Assembly: GCA_902554995.1 (NCBI GenBank)
Contig: CACDQT010000001.1
Span: 1-64,000 of the forward strand
Length of the DNA: 64,000 nucleotides
Source: an uncultured Pelagibacteraceae bacterium
Lineage (GTDB): Bacteria; Pseudomonadota; Alphaproteobacteria; Pelagibacterales; Pelagibacteraceae
Direction of reading: 5' to 3'
A program made the position numbers and the translations under genes. Below the pieces are notes generated by a model. That model made no database searches. It had not been told where the DNA came from and saw nothing but the letters and a program-made list of their open reading frames with translations. Of the stretch, positions 1 through 8,423 are shown in pieces; position 1 is the stretch's first letter; each line of letters starts with the position of its first letter.

Positions 1-945
1 AAGTGAGGATCCTAAGACATTGGAACTATTGAGGCTTGGTACTAAAAAACCTGATTGCCTTTTGACAGTCGGTCCAGGGTGAAAAAATTTTGGAAAGTAG
101 AGAACTGGAATGTCGTAAACTTTTACTAAAGCATTATCATATATTATTTGTTTTTTATTTTTATCGTAAGTAACTTTATTAGCTTGAACGCTCCATGGTG
201 GACAACTATCATTTTTTTTACAACTTGTGAATAAACCTTTATTTATTATTGTTACACCATCCTCACTTGATGCAGATAATCCTTTAAATCTTGGATCATT
301 ATTTTTATTACCAAATGTATCTTTTTTCAAATTAATATTAATGTCTTGTGCAATATAGTTTTGGTTTTTAAGATTAAAAATTGCAGTCTTAAAATAATAT
401 TTATCACTAAAAGGTTGATTATATTTTGTGTTGATAAAAATTTTTTCACCTTTTAAAATTTCATTTTCAAAAGAATAGCTAAACTTTCCAATTTCGTAAC
501 GTATTTGTTTATTATTATCAAATATAACACCCCCTTCATCTGAACTAATTATTTTTTTATCTCTAAAGATAGTAATATTTTCAGTTATGAAACTATAACT
601 ATTATCAATTAAAAAATCTGATTTGCCCTTAATAACTATTTTTTCATTATTCTGATTATATAAAATATTTTGAGCAGCAAAACTAAAGCTATTCACCTTG
701 TCTTGGATATTTATATTACCTTTTGCTTTAAGAACATTTTTTATTTTATTGAATTCAAATTCATCAGCTTCAATAATAATACCATTATTTGTGGTTATTG
801 TACCTCTATTTTTACCAATTATTTTATTTCCACCATCAAGAATTTGAATTTCTGAGACGTCAAAATTAATTTGATCATCACTATTAGCATTGAAAATAGT
901 TAAGTTTAATATAATAAAAAAAATAATTGTAAGTTTATTTTGCAT
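1..945 (-). CDS. lptD: LPS-assembly outer-membrane protein LptD, N-terminal part (runs off window start)
   Basis: LptD forms the outer-membrane barrel that inserts lipopolysaccharide delivered across the periplasm. Only the first ~315 residues are here; the frame is open to base 1. The ATG at 945 gives a signal peptide (MQNKLTIIFFIILNL...) followed by an OstA/LptA-like beta-jellyroll. Around residue 240 comes the cysteine pair TSCKKNDSCPPW, then the barrel-entry motif with YFPKFFHPGPT and SGFLVPS, both typical of LptD. The start overlaps the lptG stop by 11 bases, so lptF-lptG-lptD read as one operon. The family and gene order make the name secure; the C-terminal barrel cannot be checked. Confidence 0.93.
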   Translation of the reverse strand, partial: MQNKLTIIFFIILNLTIFNANSDDQINFDVSEIQILDGGNKIIGKNRGTITTNNGIIIEADEFEFNKIKNVLKAKGNINIQDKVNSFSFAAQNILYNQNNEKIVIKGKSDFLIDNSYSFITENITIFRDKKIISSDEGGVIFDNNKQIRYEIGKFSYSFENEILKGEKIFINTKYNQPFSDKYYFKTAIFNLKNQNYIAQDININLKKDTFGNKNNDPRFKGLSASSEDGVTIINKGLFTSCKKNDSCPPWSVQANKVTYDKNKKQIIYDNALVKVYDIPVLYFPKFFHPGPTVKRQSGFLVPSLNSSNVLGSSL

Positions 946-2008
946 TTACATGTCTCATTAATATTGAATTAATTATCAAAAGAATTGTTAAAGGAATAAC
1001 AACAGAATTGAGGACATTTATTTTTTCAGAGCTTCCTAGGACATAAAAGAAATTATTTATATAATATATAACTACTGACAGAAAAAGCCCTATAATTATT
1101 TTTAGGCTTTTACTTTTGAAAGCTCTAGTATTCATCATTATTATCGCTGAAAAAATAAACATTAAAATAAAATAAAAAGGAAATGATATTAACTTTAAAA
1201 TTTGAAGATCTATTTCTGTAAGTGAATAATTGAGATTTTTATAGTTTTTTCTCATTTCAAATAATTCTATAAATGATAGTGAAGACATATTTGAAAACAA
1301 ATTTTGTATTAATGTATAGTCAAAATTAGTTTTAAATTTTAAGTTTTTAACAACTTGCCTTTCATTTTGGATGTAAATTTCAGCGTTTTCTATAATCCAT
1401 TCCTTTTTTTCAATATTGATCTTTTGACTTTTTATATTTCTCTTTATCTTAAAATTCTTATCAAATTCTGAAATGTATGCATCTATTAGTTCATTATTAT
1501 TAAATGAGCTCGCATTTATCATAAGAATATTTTCGTTGTATATATCTTTTATCCATAGACCATTATTAGTTATTACAGCCAGATATTTTTTATCTTCAGA
1601 ATAATTAGACTTTAACCCAAGATACAAATTTTTTAAATTAGAGGATAAATTATAAAAGATAGAAATAATTAAAATACCTACAAAAAAAGTTGTAATTGCT
1701 ATGATAGAAAATATCTTTGAGTTTTTAAGACCAGAATATTTAAAAATATTTATTTCATTATTAGTGAAAAGAGTATTAAAAAAAAATTGAGTAGATATCA
1801 AAAAAATGAATGGAAACATCTCAAAAACATACATTGGAGTGTTAAGGAGTGATAAATAAATTGGAAAGTAAGAGCTTACATCTAATTGTTTAAAAAATTC
1901 TAATTCTGTGAGCAAATTAAGAATAAATATTAAACAGAAAAAAATAAAAAAAACATTTAGTAATGATAATATATAAGTTTTGATAAGAAATTTTGTATAT
2001 GTATTCAT
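935..2008 (-). CDS. lptG: LPS export ABC transporter permease LptG
   Basis: LptG is one of the two YjgP/YjgQ-family permeases of the LptB2FG inner-membrane transporter that extracts LPS. The 357 residues have the family layout: an N-terminal transmembrane pair with a further segment by ~residue 125, a central periplasmic beta-jellyroll (~130-265), and three C-terminal membrane segments. The ATG overlaps the lptF stop by 4 bases (ATGA), and its own stop lies inside the start of lptD. Which of this gene and its neighbour is F or G is inferred from order (the gene next to lptD is usually lptG), not from diagnostic residues. Confidence 0.88.
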   Translation of the reverse strand: MNTYTKFLIKTYILSLLNVFFIFFCLIFILNLLTELEFFKQLDVSSYFPIYLSLLNTPMYVFEMFPFIFLISTQFFFNTLFTNNEINIFKYSGLKNSKIFSIIAITTFFVGILIISIFYNLSSNLKNLYLGLKSNYSEDKKYLAVITNNGLWIKDIYNENILMINASSFNNNELIDAYISEFDKNFKIKRNIKSQKINIEKKEWIIENAEIYIQNERQVVKNLKFKTNFDYTLIQNLFSNMSSLSFIELFEMRKNYKNLNYSLTEIDLQILKLISFPFYFILMFIFSAIIMMNTRAFKSKSLKIIIGLFLSVVIYYINNFFYVLGSSEKINVLNSVVIPLTILLIINSILMRHVNAK

Positions 2009-3141
2009 TTTAATACTTTTGAATTTTTAAACTGTATTAAATAATTATAATAAAGACAGATGAGTAAAATAATAGGAATTATAAAAAACTTTATATTTTT
2101 AATAAAATCCTGATTTATCAATCTTATTGTCATTTCTGAGAGAATTATTGTACAGAAACCAACTAAAAAAATTAAAATTCTATATTTTGGATAATTAGTA
2201 TTTTCCTTAGACTTAAATATAAGTAACAAAGATATTAATATCAAAACAGGAATATATAATGGAATAATTATTCTTTTGTATAATTCTTTAATTATATTAT
2301 CAACATTATTGGTTCTACAATTTTCAACTTGAAAATTTTCATCAATATTTAAAATTTTTAAATTCATCAAATTATGATAGCATTTAAAAAGATCTATAGT
2401 AGCTACTTCTTGGGTCTTTTTATAAGTAGTTGTATTATCTTCGAAATTGCTTAAGTTGAAGTCTGTCTTTTTAAATTTAAAATTTGTAATTTTATTATTT
2501 ATTACACTAATTGTTTCACCATAATTCAATTCTAAAAATTGATTGCTACCTACTTGTTTAAAACGTCCTTCCCTCGCAAAGGTTATTTGAAAATTTTCTC
2601 CAGAACCTTTTTTAAGATAAATTTCTTTTAAATTTCCAAACTCATCTTTTGAATTACTATAAATTGTTAATCCTTTGACTGCATCATTAAATATTTTAGG
2701 CTTGATAAAATTTTCTAAATAATTAATTGATGAAGTTCTTAATAAGGATCTTGCTAAATCTTGGCTTTTTGGAACTATACCAGCTGTTAAAAAAATTTGA
2801 AAAAGCATAATTAAGAATGAAAATTTGACAAAAAAATTTATGAGTTCAATTTTATTAATGCCAAAATTCCAAAATATAATTAATTCATTGTTCAATTCAT
2901 ATTTTCCAATAACATACAAGAAACTTAAAAATATTATAAATGGAACTAATTTACTTAATACCTTTGGAAAATTTAATAGAGAAAAATTGAGATATATTAA
3001 ATAATTTCGCCCATCTTCAACTATAATATCAAGGAAATTTACTGCTTGAAATACCCAAATAATTATTCCTGATGAAAAAAGAGTTATAAGAAAAAAAACC
3101 AAACAATCATAAAGTAGTTTTCTAAATAAAATTTTTTTCAT
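2005..3141 (-). CDS. lptF: LPS export ABC transporter permease LptF
   Basis: This is the first gene of the lptF-lptG-lptD run. It encodes a 378-residue YjgP/YjgQ-family permease with hydrophobic segments near residues 15-35, 60-80 and 105-125, a long periplasmic jellyroll, and three C-terminal membrane helices. The family member partners LptG and the ATPase LptB in pulling LPS from the inner membrane. It is transcribed away from pepA across an 82-base gap that must hold both promoters. The start is the only Met before the first membrane helix. Family assignment is firm; the F-versus-G label is by gene order. Confidence 0.88.
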   Translation of the reverse strand: MKKILFRKLLYDCLVFFLITLFSSGIIIWVFQAVNFLDIIVEDGRNYLIYLNFSLLNFPKVLSKLVPFIIFLSFLYVIGKYELNNELIIFWNFGINKIELINFFVKFSFLIMLFQIFLTAGIVPKSQDLARSLLRTSSINYLENFIKPKIFNDAVKGLTIYSNSKDEFGNLKEIYLKKGSGENFQITFAREGRFKQVGSNQFLELNYGETISVINNKITNFKFKKTDFNLSNFEDNTTTYKKTQEVATIDLFKCYHNLMNLKILNIDENFQVENCRTNNVDNIIKELYKRIIIPLYIPVLILISLLLIFKSKENTNYPKYRILIFLVGFCTIILSEMTIRLINQDFIKNIKFFIIPIILLICLYYNYLIQFKNSKVLK

Positions 3142-3223
3142 TGAAATCTATCAAAATACATTTATATATTTTCAACTATTAGTTTATAATTTAAATACAA
3201 CTCAAGGTACATATATATAAAAA

Positions 3224-4693
3224 ATGTCAATAAAAATAAGTATTAAAAATAGTTTAAACCAAAAATCAGTAAAAAATCATGTTTTTTTTACAAATAAAAA
3301 TTTTAAAATAAATGATCTTAGCAAACTTCCAATATCTAAATTTTCTAGTTTTATAAATCAGTCAGTAAGCTCAAATGAATTAAGTGATAAGAATTTTTTA
3401 TCATTAGATATAAATGCTTCACAAAAAGTTATTTTGATAAAAATAAAAGATAGTCAATCTCCATTAGAAATCGAAAAAATTGGTGCTGAATTTTATGTGT
3501 ATTTAAAATCAAATTCCTATTTAAAAACAACCTTTTATGAACAAAATGTAAGAAACACTTTTCCTAAAAATAAATTCTTTTTTGATCAATTTGCACAAGG
3601 CCTTCAATTAAAATCATATGAATTCAATAAATATAAATCTAAAAGCAAAGAAAAAAAATTTGATTTAGAGATCTTAAGCAAAAACAAAACTTTCCAATTT
3701 AATAAAAATAAGAAATATAAATCACTAATTGAAGGTACAAATTTAACAAAAGATCTTGTTTCAGAACCAGGAAATATTCTTCATCCAGATGAATATGCAA
3801 AAAGATTATTACAGCTAAGAAAATTTGGTCTTAAAGTAAATGTGTTCGATAAAAAGAAATTAAAAAAGCTTGGTATGAATGCACTTTTGGGCGTTGGACA
3901 AGGTAGTATAAGAGGGTCTTATCTTGTCACTTTAGAGTGGAAGGGTGCAAGAGCAAAAAAGAAACCTTTAGCATTTGTTGGAAAAGGAGTTTGTTTTGAT
4001 ACCGGTGGTATTTCTCTTAAGCCTGCAAAATTCATGGAAGATATGACTTATGATATGGCTGGTTCTGCCGTTGTTGTAGGTTTGATGAAAAATCTTGCAT
4101 TAAGGAAAGCAAAAATAAATGCAATTGGAATTGTAGGTCTTGTTGAAAATATGCCCGGTGGTAATGCTCAAAGACCTGGTGATATAGTGAAATCTTATAG
4201 TGGAAAGACAATTGAAATTTTGAATACAGATGCTGAAGGAAGATTAGTTTTAGCTGATGCACTTACATATACAGAAAAAAAATATAAGCCTGAATTAATT
4301 GTTGATTTAGCAACTTTAACAGGAGCAATTATAGTTTCTTTGGGTTCTGAATTTGCAGGACTTTTTTCAAATAATGATAAGTTGTCCAAACAATTATTTG
4401 ATGCAGGTCAGAAAGTTGGAGAGAGAGTATGGAGGATGCCACTTGATAGAAATTATGACAAATTAATTAATTCTAAAAATGCTGATATGCAAAATATTAA
4501 TTATGTTGGAGGGGCTGGCTCAACTACTGCAGCACAATTTTTACAGAGATTCATCCTTAATAAAACTCCTTGGGCACACTTAGATATTGCAGGTATGGCA
4601 TTTTCAAAATATGGAGGTGCTTTGAACTCTGAAGGTGCAACTGGATTTGGAGTTAGATTATTAAATCAATTAATTGAGGATTATTATGAGTAA
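3224..4693 (+). CDS. pepA: Leucyl aminopeptidase (M17 cytosol aminopeptidase)
   Basis: M17 aminopeptidases are cytosolic two-metal hexameric enzymes that remove N-terminal residues from peptides. The 489 residues match the family length. The catalytic domain shows the metal/catalytic block VGKGVCFDTGGISLKP (~residue 250-267, with Lys and Asp) followed by MAGSA, and the signature NTDAEGRL (~333-340) with the ligands Asp and Glu and the catalytic Arg. The N-terminal ~170 residues are the poorly conserved macro-like domain. It heads a two-gene run: the stop overlaps the ndk ATG by 8 bases. A TATAAT hexamer at 3185-3190 could be its -10 element, but I found no convincing -35. Confidence 0.95.
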   Translation: MSIKISIKNSLNQKSVKNHVFFTNKNFKINDLSKLPISKFSSFINQSVSSNELSDKNFLSLDINASQKVILIKIKDSQSPLEIEKIGAEFYVYLKSNSYLKTTFYEQNVRNTFPKNKFFFDQFAQGLQLKSYEFNKYKSKSKEKKFDLEILSKNKTFQFNKNKKYKSLIEGTNLTKDLVSEPGNILHPDEYAKRLLQLRKFGLKVNVFDKKKLKKLGMNALLGVGQGSIRGSYLVTLEWKGARAKKKPLAFVGKGVCFDTGGISLKPAKFMEDMTYDMAGSAVVVGLMKNLALRKAKINAIGIVGLVENMPGGNAQRPGDIVKSYSGKTIEILNTDAEGRLVLADALTYTEKKYKPELIVDLATLTGAIIVSLGSEFAGLFSNNDKLSKQLFDAGQKVGERVWRMPLDRNYDKLINSKNADMQNINYVGGAGSTTAAQFLQRFILNKTPWAHLDIAGMAFSKYGGALNSEGATGFGVRLLNQLIEDYYE

Positions 4694-5096
4694 TACTGAA
4701 CAAACTTTATCAATAATTAAACCAGATGCAGTAGAAAGAAACCTGGATAATGAAATTAAACAAGTGTTTATAAAAAATGGATTTAATATATTCAAAGAAA
4801 AAAAAATCCAGATAGAAAAATCAGAAGCTGAAAAATTTTATAAAGTTCATGAGACAAAACCATTTTATAGTGATTTATGCTCATATCTATCATCTGGTCC
4901 AATTGTTGTAATGATTCTTGAGAAAGAGAATGCTGTGGTTGACAACAGAAAATTAATGGGAGCAACTAACCCAAAGGATGCTGAGGAAGGAACAATCAGG
5001 AAAAAATATGGAATTTCAATAGATAAAAATTCAGTACATGGTTCTGATAGTGTTGAAAATGCAAAAATTGAAATTGATTTTTTCTTTAAAGATTAA
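4686..5096 (+). CDS. ndk: Nucleoside diphosphate kinase
   Basis: Ndk transfers the gamma-phosphate of ATP to nucleoside diphosphates through a phosphohistidine. I start it at the ATG at 4686 (MSNTEQTLSIIKPD), giving 136 residues; a TTG 12 bases upstream would add only MRII and lies deep inside pepA. The IKPDAV start of the fold and the active-site block NSVHGSDS near residue 115 (catalytic His) are clear. It overlaps the end of pepA by 8 bases, suggesting translational coupling. At its 3' end it overlaps convergent purN by 11 bases, with no terminator between them. Confidence 0.96.
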   Translation: MSNTEQTLSIIKPDAVERNLDNEIKQVFIKNGFNIFKEKKIQIEKSEAEKFYKVHETKPFYSDLCSYLSSGPIVVMILEKENAVVDNRKLMGATNPKDAEEGTIRKKYGISIDKNSVHGSDSVENAKIEIDFFFKD

Positions 5097-5670
5097 CAAA
5101 TATCTTGCTTATAGCTTTTGGATATAAAATATGTTCATGTTTTAATATTTTCTTTTGAAGAGATGAGGGTGTTTCCTCTTTTGATAATTTAACTTTTTTT
5201 TGAAGAATTATTTTTCCTGAGTCAAGTTTTGAGTTTACTAAATGCACTGTACATCCTGAGTATTTTTCTTTGTTTTGAATTGCTCTATAGTGTGTGTTTA
5301 ATCCTTTGTATTTTGGTAATAAAGAAGGATGTATATTCAAAATTTTTCCTTTAAAACTCCGTATAAAATCTTTAGATAAAATTTTCATAAACCCCGCGAG
5401 ACATATTAGTTTAATGTTATTTGACTTTAAGTTTTTTAATATTCTTTTTTCTGAGATTTTTTTTTTATCATAGTTATAAACTTTTTTTTTAATTTTATAC
5501 AATTTTGAAAATTTAAGTCCTTTTGCTTTTGTATTATTAGAAATAATTAAAATTATTTCAATTGGAGATCTTTTTTTTAGTGAGAATTTAATTAAACTCT
5601 CCAAATTACTTCCTGTTCCAGAAATAAAAACAGCAGTTCTAATTTTTTTAGGACCAATTGATTTCACCAT
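5086..5670 (-). CDS. purN: Phosphoribosylglycinamide formyltransferase
   Basis: PurN uses 10-formyl-tetrahydrofolate to formylate glycinamide ribonucleotide, the third step of purine synthesis. The 194 residues carry ISGTGSNLESL near the N-terminus (GAR binding), the folate/catalytic stretch LAGFMKILS and NIHPSLLPKYKGL (catalytic Asn and His, ~110-125), and a later LDSGKII block with the family's Asp. It follows purM with a 23-base overlap, so the two consecutive pathway enzymes are cotranscribed. The start MVKSIGPKKIRT lies inside purM; a later in-frame start would cut the first beta-strand. Confidence 0.95.
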   Translation of the reverse strand: MVKSIGPKKIRTAVFISGTGSNLESLIKFSLKKRSPIEIILIISNNTKAKGLKFSKLYKIKKKVYNYDKKKISEKRILKNLKSNNIKLICLAGFMKILSKDFIRSFKGKILNIHPSLLPKYKGLNTHYRAIQNKEKYSGCTVHLVNSKLDSGKIILQKKVKLSKEETPSSLQKKILKHEHILYPKAISKIFVNL

Positions 5671-6676
5671 TCAATTTTATTTTTTTTGAATTTTTCGATA
5701 TTTTACCAATCACATAAGGTTTATAATCTTTAGAAAAATATTTGTTAATTTTTTTTAAATTTCTTGGATTAATAATTAGACAAAAACCAACACCACAATT
5801 AAAAGTCTTTAACATTTCGTAGTCATTTACATCATTTTTTTTTAACCATTTAAAAATTTTAAGAGGTTTTATCTTTTCTAACTCAATTTCTGCACAAAGA
5901 TTTCTTGGGATAACTCTTTTAATATTGTCTGGTAAACCTCCGCCTGTGATATTCGCGCAACCATTTATTAGCTTTTTATTAATGAGATTTAAAATTTCTT
6001 TAACATAAATCTTTGTTGGTTGAAGTAACTCTTTTTTTAAAAAAATATTTTTATTTATTGTTATATTTTTTTTTTTAATAATATTTCTAACTAATGAGTA
6101 ACCATTTGAATGTAAGCCACTTGATGGAATTGCTAAAATAAGGTTATTTTCTTTGATATCATTTTTGTCTAAAATTTTTTTTTGTTCAACCAATCCAACC
6201 GCAAAACCGGCAATATCAAATTTATTTTTTTCATATGTACCAGGCATTTCGGCTGTTTCACCACCAACTAAATCACAACCAGATATATTACATCCTTTAA
6301 CAATTCCTTTAATAATTGATTTTAGTTTTGGTAAATTAATTTTGTTTATCGAAATATAATCTAAGAAAAAAAGTGGGGTTGCACCCTGGACTATTAAATC
6401 ATTTACACTCATCGCAACCAAATCTATACCAATAGTATCAAATTTTTTTAAAAGATTTGCTATTTCTATTTTAGTACCAACCCCATCAGTGCATGCTACA
6501 ATTTTTGGATTTTTTAAATTGTTGGGAATGTTTGTTATAGAACCAAAACCACCTATATTATTAAACTTTTTTTTGCCCTTTTTTTTTGATGAAATCGAAG
6601 ATATGAACTTTATAAACTTATCTGCAGCCTTAATATCAACCCCACTTTTTTTGTATGTTAATAGATTTTTATTCAT
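5648..6676 (-). CDS. purM: Phosphoribosylformylglycinamidine cyclo-ligase (AIR synthetase)
   Basis: PurM closes the imidazole ring to give aminoimidazole ribonucleotide, using ATP in the cytosol. The 342 residues match the family, with the opening LTYKKSGVDIKAADKF, the ACTDGVGTK strand (~60-70), the GGETAEMPG loop (~140) and the ITGGGLPDN segment (~245) of the ATP-binding fold. It is the first gene of purM-purN. Its ATG is only 11 bases from the ATG of the divergent DUF2066 gene, an unusually tight divergent pair that forces promoters into the coding sequences. Confidence 0.96.
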   Translation of the reverse strand: MNKNLLTYKKSGVDIKAADKFIKFISSISSKKKGKKKFNNIGGFGSITNIPNNLKNPKIVACTDGVGTKIEIANLLKKFDTIGIDLVAMSVNDLIVQGATPLFFLDYISINKINLPKLKSIIKGIVKGCNISGCDLVGGETAEMPGTYEKNKFDIAGFAVGLVEQKKILDKNDIKENNLILAIPSSGLHSNGYSLVRNIIKKKNITINKNIFLKKELLQPTKIYVKEILNLINKKLINGCANITGGGLPDNIKRVIPRNLCAEIELEKIKPLKIFKWLKKNDVNDYEMLKTFNCGVGFCLIINPRNLKKINKYFSKDYKPYVIGKISKNSKKIKLNGEINWS

Positions 6677-6687
6677 TATTATAAAGT

Positions 6688-7764
6688 ATGATAATTAGAT
6701 TTAAAAATTTTTCACATTTTTTATATATTTTTTTTGCATTTCTATCTTTAAATATATTTTTTTTTTCCACAGATAAAGTGGAGGCAAAATCTTTCGATGT
6801 AAATAATATTGAAATTTCAAAGCCGTTTGAAATAAATTTCGATAAAAATAAGGTTATAGACGATGGTTTTATCAAAGCTTTTTCTAGATTAATTTCAACT
6901 ATTACAGTTTCTTCGGATCAAAAAATGATTAAAGGAATAAAATTAGCTGAGATAAAAGGAATGATAGAGTCTTTTTCTGTAAAAGAGGAAAAGTTTATTG
7001 ATGAGACTTATTATGTAAATTTGGGTGTCGCTTTTAACAAAAAAAAAATTTTGAATTACTTAGAAAATAAAAATGTGTTCCCATCAGTTCCGATTAGAAA
7101 AAAATTCTTATTATTTCCAGTTATAATAGAAGAAAAAAATGACAATTTAATAGCCTTTTCAGAAAATAACTTATTTAACAATTGGAATAAGTATAATAAA
7201 AAATCTCATCTTCTCGAGTATCTTTTGCCAACTGAAGATCTAGAAGATTTAAATCTCATAAAAAAAAATTATGAGACAATTGAAAAATATAATTTTGAAG
7301 AAATTACTAGGAAATATAATTTAGATGACTCAATTGTAACTTTAGTTTTTAAAAATGATAATAATGTAAGAATTTTATCTAGGATAACAATTGAGGAGAA
7401 AGTAGTTTTAAAAAATCTCTCATTTTTTGATATAAATTTTGATGATGAAGACGATATTAAAGATTTAATAGATAAATTAAAAATAATTTACGAAGATCAC
7501 TGGAAAATTTTTAATAGAATTAATACCTCAATTAAACTGCCAATATTTGTCAAATTAGATTCTGATGATAATTTGAAAGTCTCAAATTTTGAAAAAATAT
7601 TAAATGAAATAAATTTAGTATATGATTATTTTGTTTTAAAATTTGATAAAAATCATATCTATTATCAAATTATTTTTAATGGTACCCCAAATATATTTTT
7701 AAAATTAATGAAAGATAAAAATTTTGTTTTTATCACTCAGAATAAGACATGGATTTTACAATGA
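6688..7764 (+). CDS. DUF2066-family protein, probably exported
   Basis: I recognise this as DUF2066, a family of unknown function commonly found between purM and hda in proteobacteria, as here. The 358 residues start with a basic N-terminus and a hydrophobic stretch (LYIFFAFLSLNIFFF, ~10-25) ending near VEAKS, a plausible signal peptide or anchor; the rest is soluble alpha/beta sequence. The ORF starts 11 bases from the divergent purM ATG and ends in a TGA overlapping the hda ATG (ATGA). No catalytic motif is visible. The family call rests on gene order and the N-terminal region (F-INFDKNKVIDDGFIKAFSRL-like pattern), so it is moderate. Confidence 0.72.
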   Translation: MIIRFKNFSHFLYIFFAFLSLNIFFFSTDKVEAKSFDVNNIEISKPFEINFDKNKVIDDGFIKAFSRLISTITVSSDQKMIKGIKLAEIKGMIESFSVKEEKFIDETYYVNLGVAFNKKKILNYLENKNVFPSVPIRKKFLLFPVIIEEKNDNLIAFSENNLFNNWNKYNKKSHLLEYLLPTEDLEDLNLIKKNYETIEKYNFEEITRKYNLDDSIVTLVFKNDNNVRILSRITIEEKVVLKNLSFFDINFDDEDDIKDLIDKLKIIYEDHWKIFNRINTSIKLPIFVKLDSDDNLKVSNFEKILNEINLVYDYFVLKFDKNHIYYQIIFNGTPNIFLKLMKDKNFVFITQNKTWILQ

Positions 7765-8423
7765 AAGATATGGATCAAGAAATTATCAAATTTAATTATG
7801 ATGGTAATTTTAAAGAAAATGATTTTTATGTATCAAAAAGTAATAAACAAATATTTGATTTACTAAATAAATGGCCTAAATGGGAAAAAAATTTTCTCAA
7901 TATTAGTGGTGAAAAATTTTCTGGAAAAACACATTTAATTAATATTTTTTTAAAAAAATATAAAGGAACTAAAATTGAAGCTAATTTATTATGTGATAAT
8001 GATTTTAAAAAAATAAAAATCTTTCAAAATATCATTTTAGAAAATGTGTCTGAAAAGATAAATGAAAATTTATTTTTTACTCTGTGTAATATAGTTGAAC
8101 AAGATAACAAATATTTAATAGTTACTTCAGAAAGCTCCATTGTAAATATTGATTTTAAGTTGAATGATTTAAAATCAAGATCAAAAAATTTTTTACTTCA
8201 AAATATTGATAAGCCTGATGATGAACTTTTATTTGCTCTAATTTTAAAAAATTTATCTGATCGTCAAATATCAATAGATAAAAAACTAATTGACTATATT
8301 ATTAAAAGAATTGATAGATCATATGGAAAAATAGTTGATTTTATATATAAAATCGACGAAGTAAGTTTAAAAAAAAAAAGATCTATAAATTTAAGTACAA
8401 TTAAAGAGGTATTGGGAGAATAA
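7761..8423 (+). CDS. hda: DnaA-related regulator Hda/HdaA-like
   Basis: Hda-type proteins are short AAA+ paralogues of DnaA that, with the clamp, trigger DnaA-ATP hydrolysis and restrain initiation. I start at the ATG at 7761, which overlaps the DUF2066 stop as ATGA, giving 220 residues. The N-terminal region ends in an NLSGE-like strand with a P-loop (GEKFSGKTHL, ~40-50). The Walker B strand is degenerate (IILENV), and the C-terminal lid (FALILKNLSDRQISID) follows DnaA domain IIIb. The DnaA DNA-binding domain IV is absent, as expected. The stop abuts the aspS TTG. Identification is by size, P-loop and position. Confidence 0.8.
   Translation: MKDMDQEIIKFNYDGNFKENDFYVSKSNKQIFDLLNKWPKWEKNFLNISGEKFSGKTHLINIFLKKYKGTKIEANLLCDNDFKKIKIFQNIILENVSEKINENLFFTLCNIVEQDNKYLIVTSESSIVNIDFKLNDLKSRSKNFLLQNIDKPDDELLFALILKNLSDRQISIDKKLIDYIIKRIDRSYGKIVDFIYKIDEVSLKKKRSINLSTIKEVLGE

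Noticed and set aside
670-855. Plus-strand ORF of 61 codons
   Set aside because: It lies antisense to lptD, has no start signal and is a by-product of the coding strand.
5400-6700. Possible frameshifts at long A or T runs in purN and purM
   Set aside because: Both frames are complete with all family motifs in order; homopolymer runs are normal in this genome.
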